This document shows positions 1 through 12,249 of a stretch of 64,000 bases of DNA, in pieces. The notes beneath the pieces are model-generated. The model was not told the DNA's origin. It was given only the letters and a program-made list of their open reading frames with translations, and made no database searches. The DNA lies in the NCBI GenBank assembly GCA_021904315.1, contig CM038914.1, forward strand, positions 17,905,065 to 17,969,064, read 5' to 3'. The position numbers and the translations under genes are program-made. How positions within the stretch are numbered: position 1 is the stretch's first letter; every line of letters begins with the position of its first letter. This stretch comes from Sphagnum magellanicum (lineage: Eukaryota > Streptophyta > Sphagnopsida > Sphagnales > Sphagnaceae).

Positions 1-1810
1 TGATTCCTCAAATACATGGAAGGTGGTTAAAGAAGTATTACTATGAAAGACAAAAAGATATTTATTGAAATTTTTGGAGCATTCAACGATTATTGTAGAA
101 TGTAGGAAAAATAACTTTATTTATATTTTCTTACTTAGAGATGGTTGAACACCTTGCATTAGGTGATGTAGGATGGTAATTACTTTATGAAGTTGGTTTT
201 ATAATTCTATAATTTATAATTGTTTTTCCCATGATATAACTACCTAGTTTTGTTGGTTTGCAACTACTTGTTAAACAATAGCTACAACCATGGAAGGTAG
301 CAATAGTGGTGGAAATAATCTCACATTGATGTTCAAGTAATCTATACCTTATGGTACAAGTTACAATACATAAGAAAAGTTTAAGCAAAAAAATAACTAT
401 TTTCTTGCATCACAATGACCATTTTTTGGTTGTATTCTACTTTGTTTCATATTGTTGGCTTTATTTTCTAGATGGTAGTTTTATTTGATGGTAGTAGACT
501 AGACAATAGGCATCTTTTCTTATGTTATTTGTGTTTTCATATTCAACAACCCTACTTGTTCATTTAAGATTACTAGGATTGCAAATATACAACCTTTCCA
601 TGTGGAAATTTTCACTTTAGGCTATCATGGGTGAAGGAGGTTTTAATGTTTTAACAAATGTTAGCAAGTTTTTCATTTAAAAAAAAGCTTTCAATTTGGT
701 TTTGACATTGAATGTTAATTGGTTAGGTTCTTTGAGTGCAAGATTGAGCCTAGTTCTTTACATCTTTAAACCTTCTTCAACTTTGATTTTTTCACATTCA
801 CAAACTTTTGAGCATGGCTCAAAAATTAGGTTTAATTCCATGTTACACAATCTTCAATTGAATAGTGTATGGGTATAGTTTTACAATAAATTAAAAACAA
901 GGATTATATAGATATGGAGTTTAGAATTAATTAAAATTGATCAATTATTTATAACATTTAGCCTAGTTGCAAACTTTTGAGAGAAGTTTGCTTTACATTT
1001 ACCTAAAGAACACAAACCTATTTTCAAAATTATTTTTTCAAGGTTTTGATTATGGTCTTGGCAAAAGAGTACTTCCATAGTTTGGTTCTTCTTGTGGTGG
1101 TTTCACTAAAAGGAGGTTAGTTTAGGTATAGGTCAAGGAACTTGAACCTAAACCCTTTGGTTTAAAATTCCAAATTGGAAAACTTGTCAACATTTGTTTT
1201 AACTTTTACATAATGTCCATTTGGCAAAATGATTTGCTAGTGGAAATTTAGATTGTATGTTTTTTTTTATAAGGTGACACTTGAAGACAAAGATGATTGC
1301 AAAATAAGGACCCACTCAAGGTGCATGAATTAAAAGGCCTTATTTTAAAGAATGCCCTAGTTTAAGGGTGTTACACATCACAAAGATCGAATTTTTGTTT
1401 ACAAATTTTTTCCAATTTTTTTAGTTTATTTTTCCAATTTCCACATAGGTAAAATATGATGAAACAATAAAATAGGAGCAAACCCTAGATCTCCTTCCAT
1501 TTAAAACCCTACACACCAAAATAATCAAGCCCTTGCCCATTATGTTGGGTAAGGGGCCAAGCAAATTGATTGGTGCAAGTTTGGTGACACATTGAACACG
1601 ATGGGCAACTGTGAAACCATTCCATGATGTTAAGGTTTAGGGTGACAAATTCACCAATTTTTTTTAGAATTCATGTTTAGTAAAGATTTTGATCACTATT
1701 ATGAATGCATGATCATCTAGAAGATTATGTCATATAAATTGGTCAAAAAAATGACATAATCTGCCATCTTAGACTTTGATGTGAAGGGAAAGTTTTTTTT
1801 TAAGGCCCTC
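1..1810. other. AT-rich intergenic DNA, no gene seen
   Basis: No reading frame here resembles a known protein, and none is long. The sequence is AT-rich with homopolymer A and T runs and looks like old repeat-derived DNA. A short segment at about 1714-1765 contains a perfect 12-bp inverted repeat (AGATTATGTCAT, then ATGACATAATCT) and resembles a segment near 40608-40660. Confidence 0.6.
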
Positions 1811-1812
1811 AT

Positions 1813-2010
1813 TATGTTTGAAGGTAGATGAATGAAAGCATTAACCTTAGTTTTTTGGTTGGAGAACATAGTGAAAGGGACAAAACTTTGCATATGCCTT
1901 GACTATGTTTGAGGGTAGATGAATGAAAGCATTAACTTGTGTCATTTAATTAGAGAACGTAGTGAATCAAACAAGACTTATTCCCATTGCCTTCATTAGT
2001 TTGAGGGAAA
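1813..2010. repeat. 91-bp direct repeat, about 2.2 copies
   Basis: The motif TATGTTTGA(A/G)GGTAGATGAA begins at 1813 and again at 1904, exactly 91 bp apart. A third, partial and more diverged copy (TTAGTTTGAGGG) follows at about 1995. The first two copies also share GAATGAAAGCATTAAC and a 'GAGAAC(A/G)TAGTGAA' segment. No coding potential is evident. Confidence 0.75.
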
Positions 2011-2111
2011 ATTCTAGGTAATTCATTAAGCATTTTGGCTCAAACCATGTTGATTGACTTAGGTTGGTATTTATATCATGTTTTAAAGAGGTTTCAAAAA
2101 AAAATTGTCTA

Positions 2112-2210
2112 TTTATAATGGAAATAACATTAGTAAAAATATAAATAGACATGTCTTCAACTTGATTTATAATGAAAATAACATTATTAAAAATATAAGT
2201 ACACATGTTT
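2112..2210. repeat. 54-bp tandem duplication
   Basis: TTTATAATG begins at 2112 and again at 2166, 54 bp apart, followed in both copies by AAATAACATTA and AAAATATAA. The small minus-strand frame across it is a by-product of the repeat and is not a gene. Confidence 0.7.
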
Positions 2211-2279
2211 CTAATTTATGTTTTAACTATCGATAGGGTAGAATTGCCCATCATCGATCACTACTTTATCACCGATCAT

Positions 2280-2760
2280 TTCTTTAGATCTTTATCGTCT
2301 ATGTTTCATTTTGAGTGATTTAAAATGTTATTGGGAGTGCTACCTCAAGCTCTAAAAATGATCTTTGAAATGCAAATGAAAAAGAGTAATGAAACAAAAA
2401 CAAGAACAAAAATAAGCTTTCCACCTCACACAATGTGTTTTTTCCCCTTTTTTCTTCTTTTTGGACCCCTTTTATTTTCAAAGCTTCTAACCTTTTCATT
2501 TCTTGTTCATTTTAAACAAATTAAAATGTTATAGGAATGCCACCTTCAATTTTACGAATTGTCTTTCAACTCTTATAACAATAAAACAACATATAAAGAA
2601 TTTTTTGGGTAATTAGGAATTGGTTTTGTAATGTTTGGTGATTTGTTTTTTGAGTTCTTGAGCCCCTCTACTTTTGGGGGGCCATAATTTTTCCAATTCT
2701 AATATCTTTTTGATGATTTTTAATGTGCTAGATGCACCTAGGAGGAGTTAGGTGTTTTTG
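2280..2760 (+). repeat. Dispersed repeat, copy 1 (inverted copy at 55.26-55.76 kb)
   Basis: Several blocks match the reverse complement of 55260-55760 in the same order. They include GTTTCATTTTGA(G/A)TGATTTA followed by a TGTTAT(T)GGGA block, an ATGTTTGGTG(A/G)TTT block and a CCCCT(C/T)TACTTT block. Identity is patchy, at an estimated 75-85 percent within blocks. No terminal repeats or coding region are recognisable, so the class is unknown. Confidence 0.6.
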
Positions 2761-3378
2761 GACACTAGAAATAATGGAACCCTCTCCTTGGATCTAATCT
2801 ACCTTGAATGCTTAAGTGATAATTCATAGGTTGTTCTAGGGTAATGTAGTCAAGCTACTTGCATTAATTTGACATGAGATTTTAATGACTCTTTCTAATA
2901 ACCAAGAATGTAAATAGAACATGTTTTTTGAAAACACCTCACAACCTGGTAGAAATGAATGAGGGTGTTCACATGTGTGCTTAAACTTAAGAACATAAAG
3001 AGAGGGAGGAAGCCTTCGCCAACATAATGCATATTTAAAAAATTGAAAGAGACATTCAGATTGAAATGGAAGAGACATGAGCAATTGTCCAAAGTGCCAT
3101 TTGTAAATTGAAGGAATCACAAGAGTTGCCACATTGCCCATCATGGGTTAGACGTAAGTTAGATAACAAAGGTGGAAATTGTACAATGCGATATGTGAAA
3201 GGTAAAACCCTATGGAGAGAGCATTCTCAAAATAATGGGCCTAGGATGAGACGATAAACAAGTCAAGCCCCACATTTTGGGAATGTTCCCCACCCACGGG
3301 CTTTACTTATTGCAAAGCATGAGACAAAATTTGTCATGAACCAAACCTATGTAGATCACAAAGCCTATGAATGAGATC

Positions 3379-3700
3379 GTTCTTATGCCTACTCCTAAAT
3401 AGTGAGAGGGTTCTTACACCTTCAAGTAGGCATCATTTATCCTTGAATGAGAGGGTTCTTATGCCTACTCCTAAATAGTGGGAGGGTTCTTACACCTACA
3501 AATAGGCATAATTTCCCTGCCATACTTGAACGAGAGGGTTCTTATGCCTACTCCTTAATAGTGGGAGGGTTCTTACACCTACAAGTAGGCATAATTTCCC
3601 TCCCATCCTTGATAGGTAAAGCATAATATCCCTCCCAATTTGTAGGAGGGAAATCAATGGATATAAGGTGCCCTCCACATACACTACAAATTTTCTCCGA
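3379..3700. repeat. Tandem 76/83-bp repeat with conserved downstream block
   Basis: GTTCTTATGCCTACTCC begins at 3379, 3455 and 3538, so the units are 76 and then 83 bp. Each unit also carries GGGTTCTTACACCT followed by AAGTAGGCAT or a close variant. The array is followed by GGATATAAGGTGCCCTCCAC. One unit plus the same downstream block recurs at 51255-51405. The TATA-like GATATAAG and the mixture of tandem units with a unique edge would fit a fragment of an LTR, but no partner LTR or primer site is visible. Confidence 0.7.
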
Positions 3701-3889
3701 GTGCTTTAAGTGTAGGTGTGAGAGAGAAACATTAGCCAGTAGTGTAAAGACCTATGAGAATGACATCCATTTGGATGATAAATATTCAACACACTAAATT
3801 GGAAACACATGGTGGTTAGCATGGTGAAACCTAAGTGGATCCTTCAAGGACCAAGCCCTAAAGCTTACATGAGTTCACACTATCGTCAG

Positions 3890-5341
3890 GCAAGAAGTCG
3901 ATCGGTAGCGGTGTAGCTTTTCTCGCCTGTGCGCAATCATCTGGCACGGATTTGAGCAGAGCTGCGACGGGAATCAAACGGAACATGTTGTGTAGGGACA
4001 TCCTCAACTCATTTCATCTGCTCGGGAGTTGTGCAGCGAGCAGTGAGTAGAGAGAGTCGGCTGATGAAGCTGTTTTTGTTTCCGATACGCTCTGCTCACT
4101 GGTTACTTTGTCATTGAGGCGCCAGAAGTTCCAACACTGTTGGGGAGGTTGGTTGTTTTTTTTTTCGCTTGGTTTGTATCGGCTTCTTCTTCGTGACATG
4201 TCATGGCAGTGCGCCAACAAATCACCCTTGGCTCGCGCCGCCGCTTTGGTCTTATCTTGCGTGAGTGACAGACTTTCCCTCTACTTCTGGTTCTGTTCTT
4301 AGCAATTTTGTTTGTCCCGATGTACCGTATGTGATGTCGACTAGTTCATATTTGAGCAAGGTCTTGAGGTGTTCAGTCGTTTTTCATTATGCGAGTTTTC
4401 CGACTCCTGAAGCAGCATGTAGCTCTAAGGATTTAGTGCGACACTCAGAGTCCTGGTTGGTTCGGCAAGCTTCGCGTCATTCTTCTCTTTCATCATATGT
4501 ACGTATCAATCTATGGCTTGGTAAAGAGTCAAGATCGAGCGATTTCTCTGAAGCATTGGACAATATGAATCGCACGTGACAGGTTCCGGCGACAGGGCCC
4601 TTGCCTCTTGTGATGGAGATGTTGGAACAACTGCAGCAGGTCAGTTCTCAGGCGTTGGATTTTGAATGAATGTCGATGCTAATAAATGCCGAGTAATCTA
4701 GTTATGCAATGTCTTACTTGAACCCTCTCTGGCACAGTCTATATTTATCTGACTCTATGAGATCTGACACAATCCATGCAAGATCTCTCAGAGATGGAAG
4801 AAGCATGGCCTGCATGCATGGAGTGACATCAAACTGAACTGAAATTTTGAAGTAATTTTTTGTCTCCAATTCTGAACATACAAATATTGCACAGATCTTC
4901 ACTAAAAAATATCCATGGGATTGTGCAAATTGGAGGAGGCCATAACAACTGCACTTGCTGAAGCTTTTCGAAATTAAATGCTTGATTGAATTGTAAACTG
5001 ATAGTGTATGTAACAACTGATGGAAGTGCAATCTCCAGCATTGTGGCTCATAGATGAACATAGTAGATGTCATGCTATGATGAAAGTCCATGTGAGGTTG
5101 CATGCATTTGATTGGTTACAGCAGTCTATGCAGGCCAGAGAGAAAAACTTTGGCGGAAATTCTTTTCAGATCCTTCACAGTGGTGGGATAACAGACCAGA
5201 GAAGGTGAATAATTTTTGTCCCAATTTCCTGATGAATGATGTCAATATGGTTTCCTCAGTCCTTACAGCCTGGTCTGCCTGAGCTGTGAGGTAGCCATGG
5301 CTGATTAGCTTGATTTGGATTTTTGGGATTTTTGGTAATAG
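3890..5341 (+). promoter_or_regulatory. CpG-rich leader region of the PPR gene, with possible first exon 4198-4260
   Basis: From about 3890 the base composition changes sharply to CpG-rich, which in this window marks expressed gene 5' ends. A short frame from the ATG at 4198 encodes 21 residues (MSWQCANKS...LVLSC) and stops at a strong donor, TTGC|GTGAGT at 4261. The big PPR frame begins just after a T-rich tract and TAATAG at 5341, which looks like a 3' splice site. Joining 4260 to 5342 keeps the frame (phase 0). A second possible donor, CAGCAG|GTCAGT, lies after a short ATG frame at about 4613-4639. The intron and first exon are inferred. Confidence 0.4.
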
Positions 5342-7909
5342 GTGAATGCAAGGTACCCTGACTTCAAGCATAAAAAGACACAAGAGGCACTCTGGCTTCA
5401 GGACCGACAAAACCCTCCATGGGTAGCAACAGAGATGGTGGCAATAGCACCAGGGACTTTACAATTGGACAGTTTTTCATGGAATAAAAGGCTTGCAAGA
5501 TCTGTCAAGGCTGGTCAATATGAAGACACAATCAAGCTTTTCCAACAGATGCAACAAGAAGGTACTTGTCCTGACAAATTCACTTTTGTTCAAGTACTTA
5601 ATGCATGTGCTAACTTACGAGCACTTGAAGATGGGAGGCATGCTCATGAACAGACCATTCAAAGTGGATGTGTGTCTGATATCTTTGTGGGCAGTAGCCT
5701 AGTTCACATGTATGTCAAATGTGGTTGCATGGAGGATGCTATGAGAGTATTCAGCCAGATGCCCTCACGTGATGTGGTATCATGGACTGTCATGATATTT
5801 GGACACATAAGATGTGGGCAAGGGCAGAAGGCCTTGGAGCTGTTTCAACAAATGCAACAGGAAGGTGTGCAACCAAACTCTGTGACTTTTGTGGGGGTCC
5901 TGAATGCATGTGCAAGTTTGGTGGCACTCAAAGAAGGCAGGTGTGCTCATGAGCAGATCATTCAAAGTGGTTGCGAGTCTGATGTCTCTGTAGGGAATAG
6001 CCTTATTGACATGTATGGGAAATGTGGGAGCATGGAGGATGCACGAAGAGTGTTCAATGAGATGCCCTCACGCAATGTGGTCTCTTGGACTACCATAATA
6101 TTTGGATACGTGAGATCTGGACAGGGGCAAAAGGCATTGGAATTATTTCAACAAATGCAACAGGAAGGTGTGAAACCAAATCTGGTCACTTTTGTGGGGG
6201 TCCTGAATGCCTGTGCGAGTGTACTGGCACTTGACGAGGGCAGACGTGCTCATGAACAGATCATTCAAAATGGTTGGGAATCAGATGTTTCTATAGGAAG
6301 TAGCCTTGTTGACATGTACACCAAATGTGGGAGCATGGAGGATGCTTGGGTAGTATTCAACAAGATGCCATCACGGGATGTAGTCTCTTGGACTGCTATG
6401 ATATTTGGACATGTGAAATATGGGCAAGGACTTAAGGCATTGGAATTATTTCAACAGATGCAACAGGAGGGTGTGCAGCCAAACACTGTGACTTTCATGG
6501 GGGTCCTAAATGCATGTGCTAGTCTAGTGGCACTTGAAGAGGGAAGATGTGCTCATGAGCAGATCATTCAAAGTGGCTGTGAGTCAGATGTATCTGTAGG
6601 GAGTAGCCTCATTGACATGTATGCCAAATGTGGGAGCATGGATGATGCTTGCAGAGTGTTTGACAAGATGGTGTCCCGTGATGTAGTCTCTTGGACTGTC
6701 ATGATGTTGGGGCATGTGAAATGTGGACAAGGACAGAAGGCATTGGGACTATTTCAGCAAATGCAACAGGAAGGTGTGCTACCAAATGCTGTGACTTTCA
6801 TGGTGGTTTTAAATGCATGTGCCAGTGTAGCAGCACTTGAAGAGGGAAAGCGGGTTCATGAACAAATCATTCAAAGTAGTTGTGAATGTGATGTCTTTGT
6901 GGGTAATAGTCTAATTGACATGTATGCCAAATGTGGGAGCATGGAGGATGCCTGGAGAGTGTTTAACACAATGCCGTCACGAGATGTGGTCTCTTGGAAT
7001 GCTATGCTTGGAGGATTTGCATTGCATGGGCATGGAGAGGAAGCTCTGGCACATTTTGAAAGAATGTGTGAAGAAGGTATAGAGGTAGATAATGTCACTT
7101 TTGTTTGTCTTCTGTCTGCTTGTAGTCATGCAGGCCTGTTGTGTGAAGGCCTGCGCTCTTTTGGTTCCATGAGCACAGTTCACAAGATTTCTGCAAAATT
7201 GGAACACTACACCTGCATGGTTGACCTTCTTGGGCGTGCCGGCCATCTGCATGAGGCAGAGGATATGATCAAGATGATGCCCTGTAAACCAGATGTGGCT
7301 GTGTGGATGGCCTTGCTTGGTGCTTGCAGAATTCATGGTAATGTGGAAATGGGAGAACGCATTGCAAAGCACATTCTGGAAGTGGACCCTGGAAATGCTG
7401 CAGGGTATGTACTGCTATCAAACATCTATGCTGCTGCTGGCAAGTGGGATCTGAGTGAGAAAGTTCAATCACAGAGAAAGGAAAGGGGTGTGAAGAAACA
7501 GCCAGGTCGTACCTGGATTGAAGTTAATAATGAGGTGCATACATTTGTAGTAGATGATCAAGATCATCCCCAAATCATAGAAATCCGTGCAGAACTGAAT
7601 CGATTGTACGGGCAGATGCAAGAGGCTGGGTATGTGCCAGATACAAAATTTGTGCTACATGATGTGGAGGAAGAAGAAAAGGTGGTTCATTTGTGTCACC
7701 ATAGTGAGAAACTGGCTATTGCATTTGGGCTCATCAGCACACCTCCTGGTACTACACTCCGGATTTTCAAGAATCTCCGAGTATGTGGGGACTGCCACAC
7801 TTCCACCAAGTTCATTGCAAAAATAGTTGGGAGAACAATCATAGTCAGGGATGCCAATCGCTTCCATCACTTTGAGTGTGGTGTTTGTTCTTGCAGGGAT
7901 TATTGGTGA
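5342..7909 (+). CDS. DYW-class pentatricopeptide repeat protein (organellar RNA editing factor)
   Basis: PLS-class PPR protein with a C-terminal DYW deaminase domain. Such proteins are nuclear-encoded, enter plastids or mitochondria, bind a specific transcript and edit C to U. The open frame is 855 codons from 5342. It begins after a stop, at a probable splice acceptor, and the first in-frame ATG is at 5435 (residue 32). Residues of about 45-600 are PPR triplets. The anchor KCG(S/C)M(E/D)DA recurs at 5717, 6020, 6323, 6626 and 6929, exactly 303 bp (101 residues) apart, matching P 35 + L 35 + S 31. E motifs and the PG box ([11 protein letters not shown]) follow. The DYW domain keeps HSE (787-789), CGDC (815-818), a FHHF...CSC zinc site and terminal DYW. 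No internal stop is present. The ending DYW, not a KP-type variant, argues for C-to-U rather than U-to-C editing. The target transcript is unknown. Confidence 0.95.
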   Translation: MNARYPDFKHKKTQEALWLQDRQNPPWVATEMVAIAPGTLQLDSFSWNKRLARSVKAGQYEDTIKLFQQMQQEGTCPDKFTFVQVLNACANLRALEDGRHAHEQTIQSGCVSDIFVGSSLVHMYVKCGCMEDAMRVFSQMPSRDVVSWTVMIFGHIRCGQGQKALELFQQMQQEGVQPNSVTFVGVLNACASLVALKEGRCAHEQIIQSGCESDVSVGNSLIDMYGKCGSMEDARRVFNEMPSRNVVSWTTIIFGYVRSGQGQKALELFQQMQQEGVKPNLVTFVGVLNACASVLALDEGRRAHEQIIQNGWESDVSIGSSLVDMYTKCGSMEDAWVVFNKMPSRDVVSWTAMIFGHVKYGQGLKALELFQQMQQEGVQPNTVTFMGVLNACASLVALEEGRCAHEQIIQSGCESDVSVGSSLIDMYAKCGSMDDACRVFDKMVSRDVVSWTVMMLGHVKCGQGQKALGLFQQMQQEGVLPNAVTFMVVLNACASVAALEEGKRVHEQIIQSSCECDVFVGNSLIDMYAKCGSMEDAWRVFNTMPSRDVVSWNAMLGGFALHGHGEEALAHFERMCEEGIEVDNVTFVCLLSACSHAGLLCEGLRSFGSMSTVHKISAKLEHYTCMVDLLGRAGHLHEAEDMIKMMPCKPDVAVWMALLGACRIHGNVEMGERIAKHILEVDPGNAAGYVLLSNIYAAAGKWDLSEKVQSQRKERGVKKQPGRTWIEVNNEVHTFVVDDQDHPQIIEIRAELNRLYGQMQEAGYVPDTKFVLHDVEEEEKVVHLCHHSEKLAIAFGLISTPPGTTLRIFKNLRVCGDCHTSTKFIAKIVGRTIIVRDANRFHHFECGVCSCRDYW

Positions 7910-10900
7910 TGCCAGCAATCTTTTCTTCAATTGCTTGGTCACATTCCTTCACTTGAGCATGCACAGTTGTATTTGTGCACTGGGATATTTCAACATTTAT
8001 GGTGTCCATGATGGAGACCCTTTGGTAAAGTAGTGCACATTTGTGGTAAGTAGAGGAACTTCAATAGTCTAGAACTAGAAGAAGATTTGAAGACATGAGA
8101 ATATTTGGGAAGTTGATGAGAAGAATTGTCATTGATTCATATTGTTTATGTCAGAGCTTCACTTCCATTTTGATCACACTATGGATGGAGGTTCAATATT
8201 CTATCTTATCAGTGGAATTCTGGGAAATCTGATAGTTCAAATATGACCATGGAAAAAAACTTGTTAATAGTATTTCTTTGATTTGCAATAGAATTCTGTT
8301 GGTTTATGGCAAATGGAAGAATGTCTCTCCTTGCTCTCAATGCCAACAGGTAACATAACTCAGCCAACATCCACAACTGTTTTCAGTGGGAAAGAGAAGT
8401 TAGAATGGCAGCACACACCTTGGGAACGATCTTGAGCTTGAATGCTTTTATCAAATCTTCAGAGCAAGAAATACAAATAGATTCAAGCAGAAGAAGAAAT
8501 ATGAGTACAACAGTGGATGCAGATTTGTACCTAGCATGGTTCTTAAGATTCCTACTGAAAAATATGGCATACCTGCAAGACTCAATACTGATCAAAGTCA
8601 AGCTTTGTGTGGTGTCAATTCTTGCTATGGTAATCTGTACAGTCTGATAGAAACTCCAATATCAGAAGCTGTGACACAAGCCACTGTATTGTGCCTATGA
8701 TGCTAAAGCTTTTGTCACCATGACAATCTGGAATCCACTTTGAGGCACTCCATCGCATTGTTCCCAGTCTCTTTGTTTGCATTTTGGTGTTGTCAGCCAC
8801 CATACTTGTACAGCATGTGATCACACGTGCTCAACTCTTTTTGAAACAATATAGTTGATGAGCTTTCATGAATTCAAAACTTTTAGTAGCCAAAACATAT
8901 ACAGTTTCATCCTCGTTTCATCTTCTGGAGTGGTCTTCTGGAGTGGTGAGGCGTATAATTTCAGTGCTATTGCTTTGTGTTTTAAAACTCATGTCTAGGG
9001 TAGGCATTTGTCAGATGGGTAAGAAAATTGGACTTAAGATTTCCAACATAGCAGCATTACATGTCTATGAGATTGCAGAGAAATCTCCACAACAAAACAT
9101 GTTGAAGCTAACAAGACAGAATGTGTGGTCATAAGCTTTCAGAGTCCTTGCTCACAAAATATCAGACCATCACCTTGATCTTGAAGAGCAGTGATAATCT
9201 CCTATGTTCTACTAACATAGCATTACATTGCTGCAAAGTGCTTATTTGTTCATCTGCAGTCAATTTGGAATTGGAGATGACAGTGGATTCCATGTCAAAC
9301 ACGAGGTTCGACAGTACAATATATGACTGGAGGTATTGGAGATTCTGCACGAGGTTTTGTCCATCCTTCTTTGATGAAAGGTCATTGACGCCTATTTCTT
9401 TTTCTATATTCTACAAGACTTTCCCTCATAGTACGAGGACATGTAACAACCATTTGCTGATGATGGAGAAGACATTAGACAGCTGACTTTCTACATCACC
9501 TAGAAGCAAGCAGTAGGAAGAGCCTACAGCCCTCACACTTTGAGATTTTTAAAGTTGGACGTTCAGTGGTGTTGCTCACAAGCCTCACTGAACTGAACCA
9601 GTACAATTACTGCTGCAAGTTTTTGGGAGAGAACTCGATGAAGCCAAGCTCAGAAGAAGCAAAGATTTCATCTTCCCCGCCCCCTTATGCACGGGTTTTT
9701 TCTTCTTTCAATACCATTTTGTATAACTCAATGCATAGATTTTTTTGGAAAGTTCTTACAAAATAAGTGCACACTTGTTCCATTTGTTTTATTTGAACAA
9801 GTTATGAAAACAAAAGTTCATTTCAAAGTTTGGATATATGTAAGAAGGTCTGAAATGGACTCATGTTTATACTTTTGTGCTTACACAATTTGTCATGATT
9901 TGAAATTCTATTAATTAAGTTGGATAAAGAGTATTGGTCTCGTGGCCATGGAGGTGTGAGGGGTTCAATTCTCTTTTGTGATACCTTATTCATGCCTTCA
10001 TGCTTACATGTATCCTCCATGCCTAAGTGGCGTTATATACAATTACATGCCTAGGGGAGACCCACATACCTACATGTTTAAGGGGGTTACAAAATTAGAT
10101 GCCTAAAAGGTTACATCTTACATTTTGCATCCTCAACTAGCCTCATTGGATAATTGTAATATTTTAATAAATAAATTTTAATTTATAGTCATGAAATGCT
10201 ACCTATTAATCTACATCATCTAGCACCTATGTCAACTTTTAGTCAAAACAAACAAAATAATTTGTTAGTCCACATTAGCTAGCATTATGTCAATTTTTAG
10301 TCAAAATAGACGTGACATGGACACAAGTAATCACTCAACCATATATGATATGATTAAAGTGCTATTTTATGCTTTTTGTAAATGATTGGTTCATATTGAC
10401 AATAGTGTCATCTTATCTAAGGGTTTATTATTGATTAAACTCAATAATAAAAAATTAAAAATAATACACAATTTGTAGTAATGAGTCATTGAACCCTTGA
10501 TGAAGGTTAAACAAACATATTGCCCCACTTATGGGAATTAAAAATTTGCAATCTCTTCAAAGGGAGGTCATAACCTTAGTTAAAATGAAAAGCTAGTTAA
10601 TCATGTTTGGTTGACAAGTTAAATGTTTCCATACATCATTGAACCTCTACATAATTGTGTAAAACAAAAATATCAATCATTATTGTCCTTGTGTGCCAAG
10701 TATGGTATGAAAGTTGTGTTGTTGGTCTATGCCATATACTTGGGTTTAAATATTGCAAACATTTTGTTTCATAAACATAATGTTGGTCATGTCCATCAAT
10801 TAATTTAAAATATCAAAATTACAAAGTAGGTCCTTGCATTGCACAAATATTCAAGCCCAGCCACCTTATGGCTTTCCTCATTACTTTTGAATGCACACAA

Positions 10901-12240
10901 CCACAACCTTTGTATATTTGAAATGTAAGAAGTGGTTATGCTTTCAAATAATTTATCTATTTCAAGTGAAATTAATTAGGTATGGCATGTTTAATATCAC
11001 TTGCATGTTGTCAAGGGGTTTAAATTGTAACAAAACATATGACAAAATAATTGGCATCTTTTAGTGCAAACATTATGTGTTGAATTGTTTGTTCCAACTA
11101 TGGGTTTCTTCATGACAAAAATTGTGATGAAACAATCACATCATTATTTTAGTAAAATCACCTTTCACAAATCAAACATTTGAATTAACAATGTGAATAT
11201 TACATTTTTGTAAGCTTTCGTGGGTAAAAAAGCACCATCATCAATAACCTTGTTTCAACACTTTTTATCTAGATCAAATGTTGTTGCATCACCAAAAAAT
11301 TTCAACTTTTGTCACATTTCTTCCAACAAGCCATTTCAATTTGGAACCACGTTCAACTTTGGATATATAATTTTTCATGAATCAATTCACTTACAAGTTT
11401 AATGAGTTTTTATAGGTGTTTGTTTCAAAAAAATCATTCATGTGTAAGTATTTGTTGTGTTCAACAATGCATTTGACATCATGACAACAACTTTTTTTCA
11501 ACCCCTTATAAGAGACTTGACAAAAAAAGCAATTCTAAAAGATAAAATTGCTTTTCAAAATGCAAGGCAACAAGGACCAAGTATTCAGGTTTTTTATGTC
11601 AATATGTTTATAGATAGCTTGAAAAGAGGTTGAAGAAAGAGTTGAACATATCCTATTTGTTCAACCCTGAGCCAAAATTCCTTTGTTTTTCGGGAGACCT
11701 CCTTAAATGTAATTTCCTACTCCAAGTTTGTGGGAGGAAGTTTCACATAGTTTCCTTGTGGTGGGGATGTTTTGCTAACAAGGAATAATGACTTGTAACA
11801 TAGGTTTATCTTAGATGTAAAACTAATGGAACTCCTTGTTTGTGAAGTAGGGGAAGGTTGTGCTATCAATGCATTTCACCTTGAATGCCTTTGGCCCTAA
11901 GCTTGGACCTTCATTCCTAGGTCATAATACCTTCATAGCAACCCTTCATACATGAAACGCTATTAATGAAAGTTGCAAGATTGATTGATAAATTTAAAAC
12001 ATTTTATAGCAAAGTTTTTTTTTCCCAATTTGGGACGTGTGATGTTTGGAAATCAATGATGTCATGAAAGGATAATGTACACATGCAAGACTTTATTCCC
12101 CCAAAAAAATTAAAAATGAGAGAAATAAAGTTAGAAAAAACAAAAATAGTGAAGAAAAAGGAAAAGATCATGAATGAATGACTAACTTTTACATGTTTAA
12201 ATTATTTAGAGCTCAAAACCTCAACTAGAATACATTTTTT
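7910..12240. other. 3' flank of the PPR gene, then AT-rich intergenic DNA
   Basis: About 7910-9500 has fairly balanced composition and may be 3' untranslated or old transcribed sequence, but no frame in it resembles a protein. From about 9750 on it is AT-rich repeat-like DNA with no gene I can support. Confidence 0.55.
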
Positions 12241-12249
12241 TAGCAATCT

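Noticed and set aside
6871-7472. Several minus-strand open frames of 67-131 residues inside the PPR gene
   Set aside because: They lie wholly within the plus-strand PPR coding region and lack motifs; they are antisense shadows.
9945-9975. GGGTTCAATTCTC, resembling a tRNA T-arm
   Set aside because: No D-arm, anticodon stem or acceptor stem can be formed around it.
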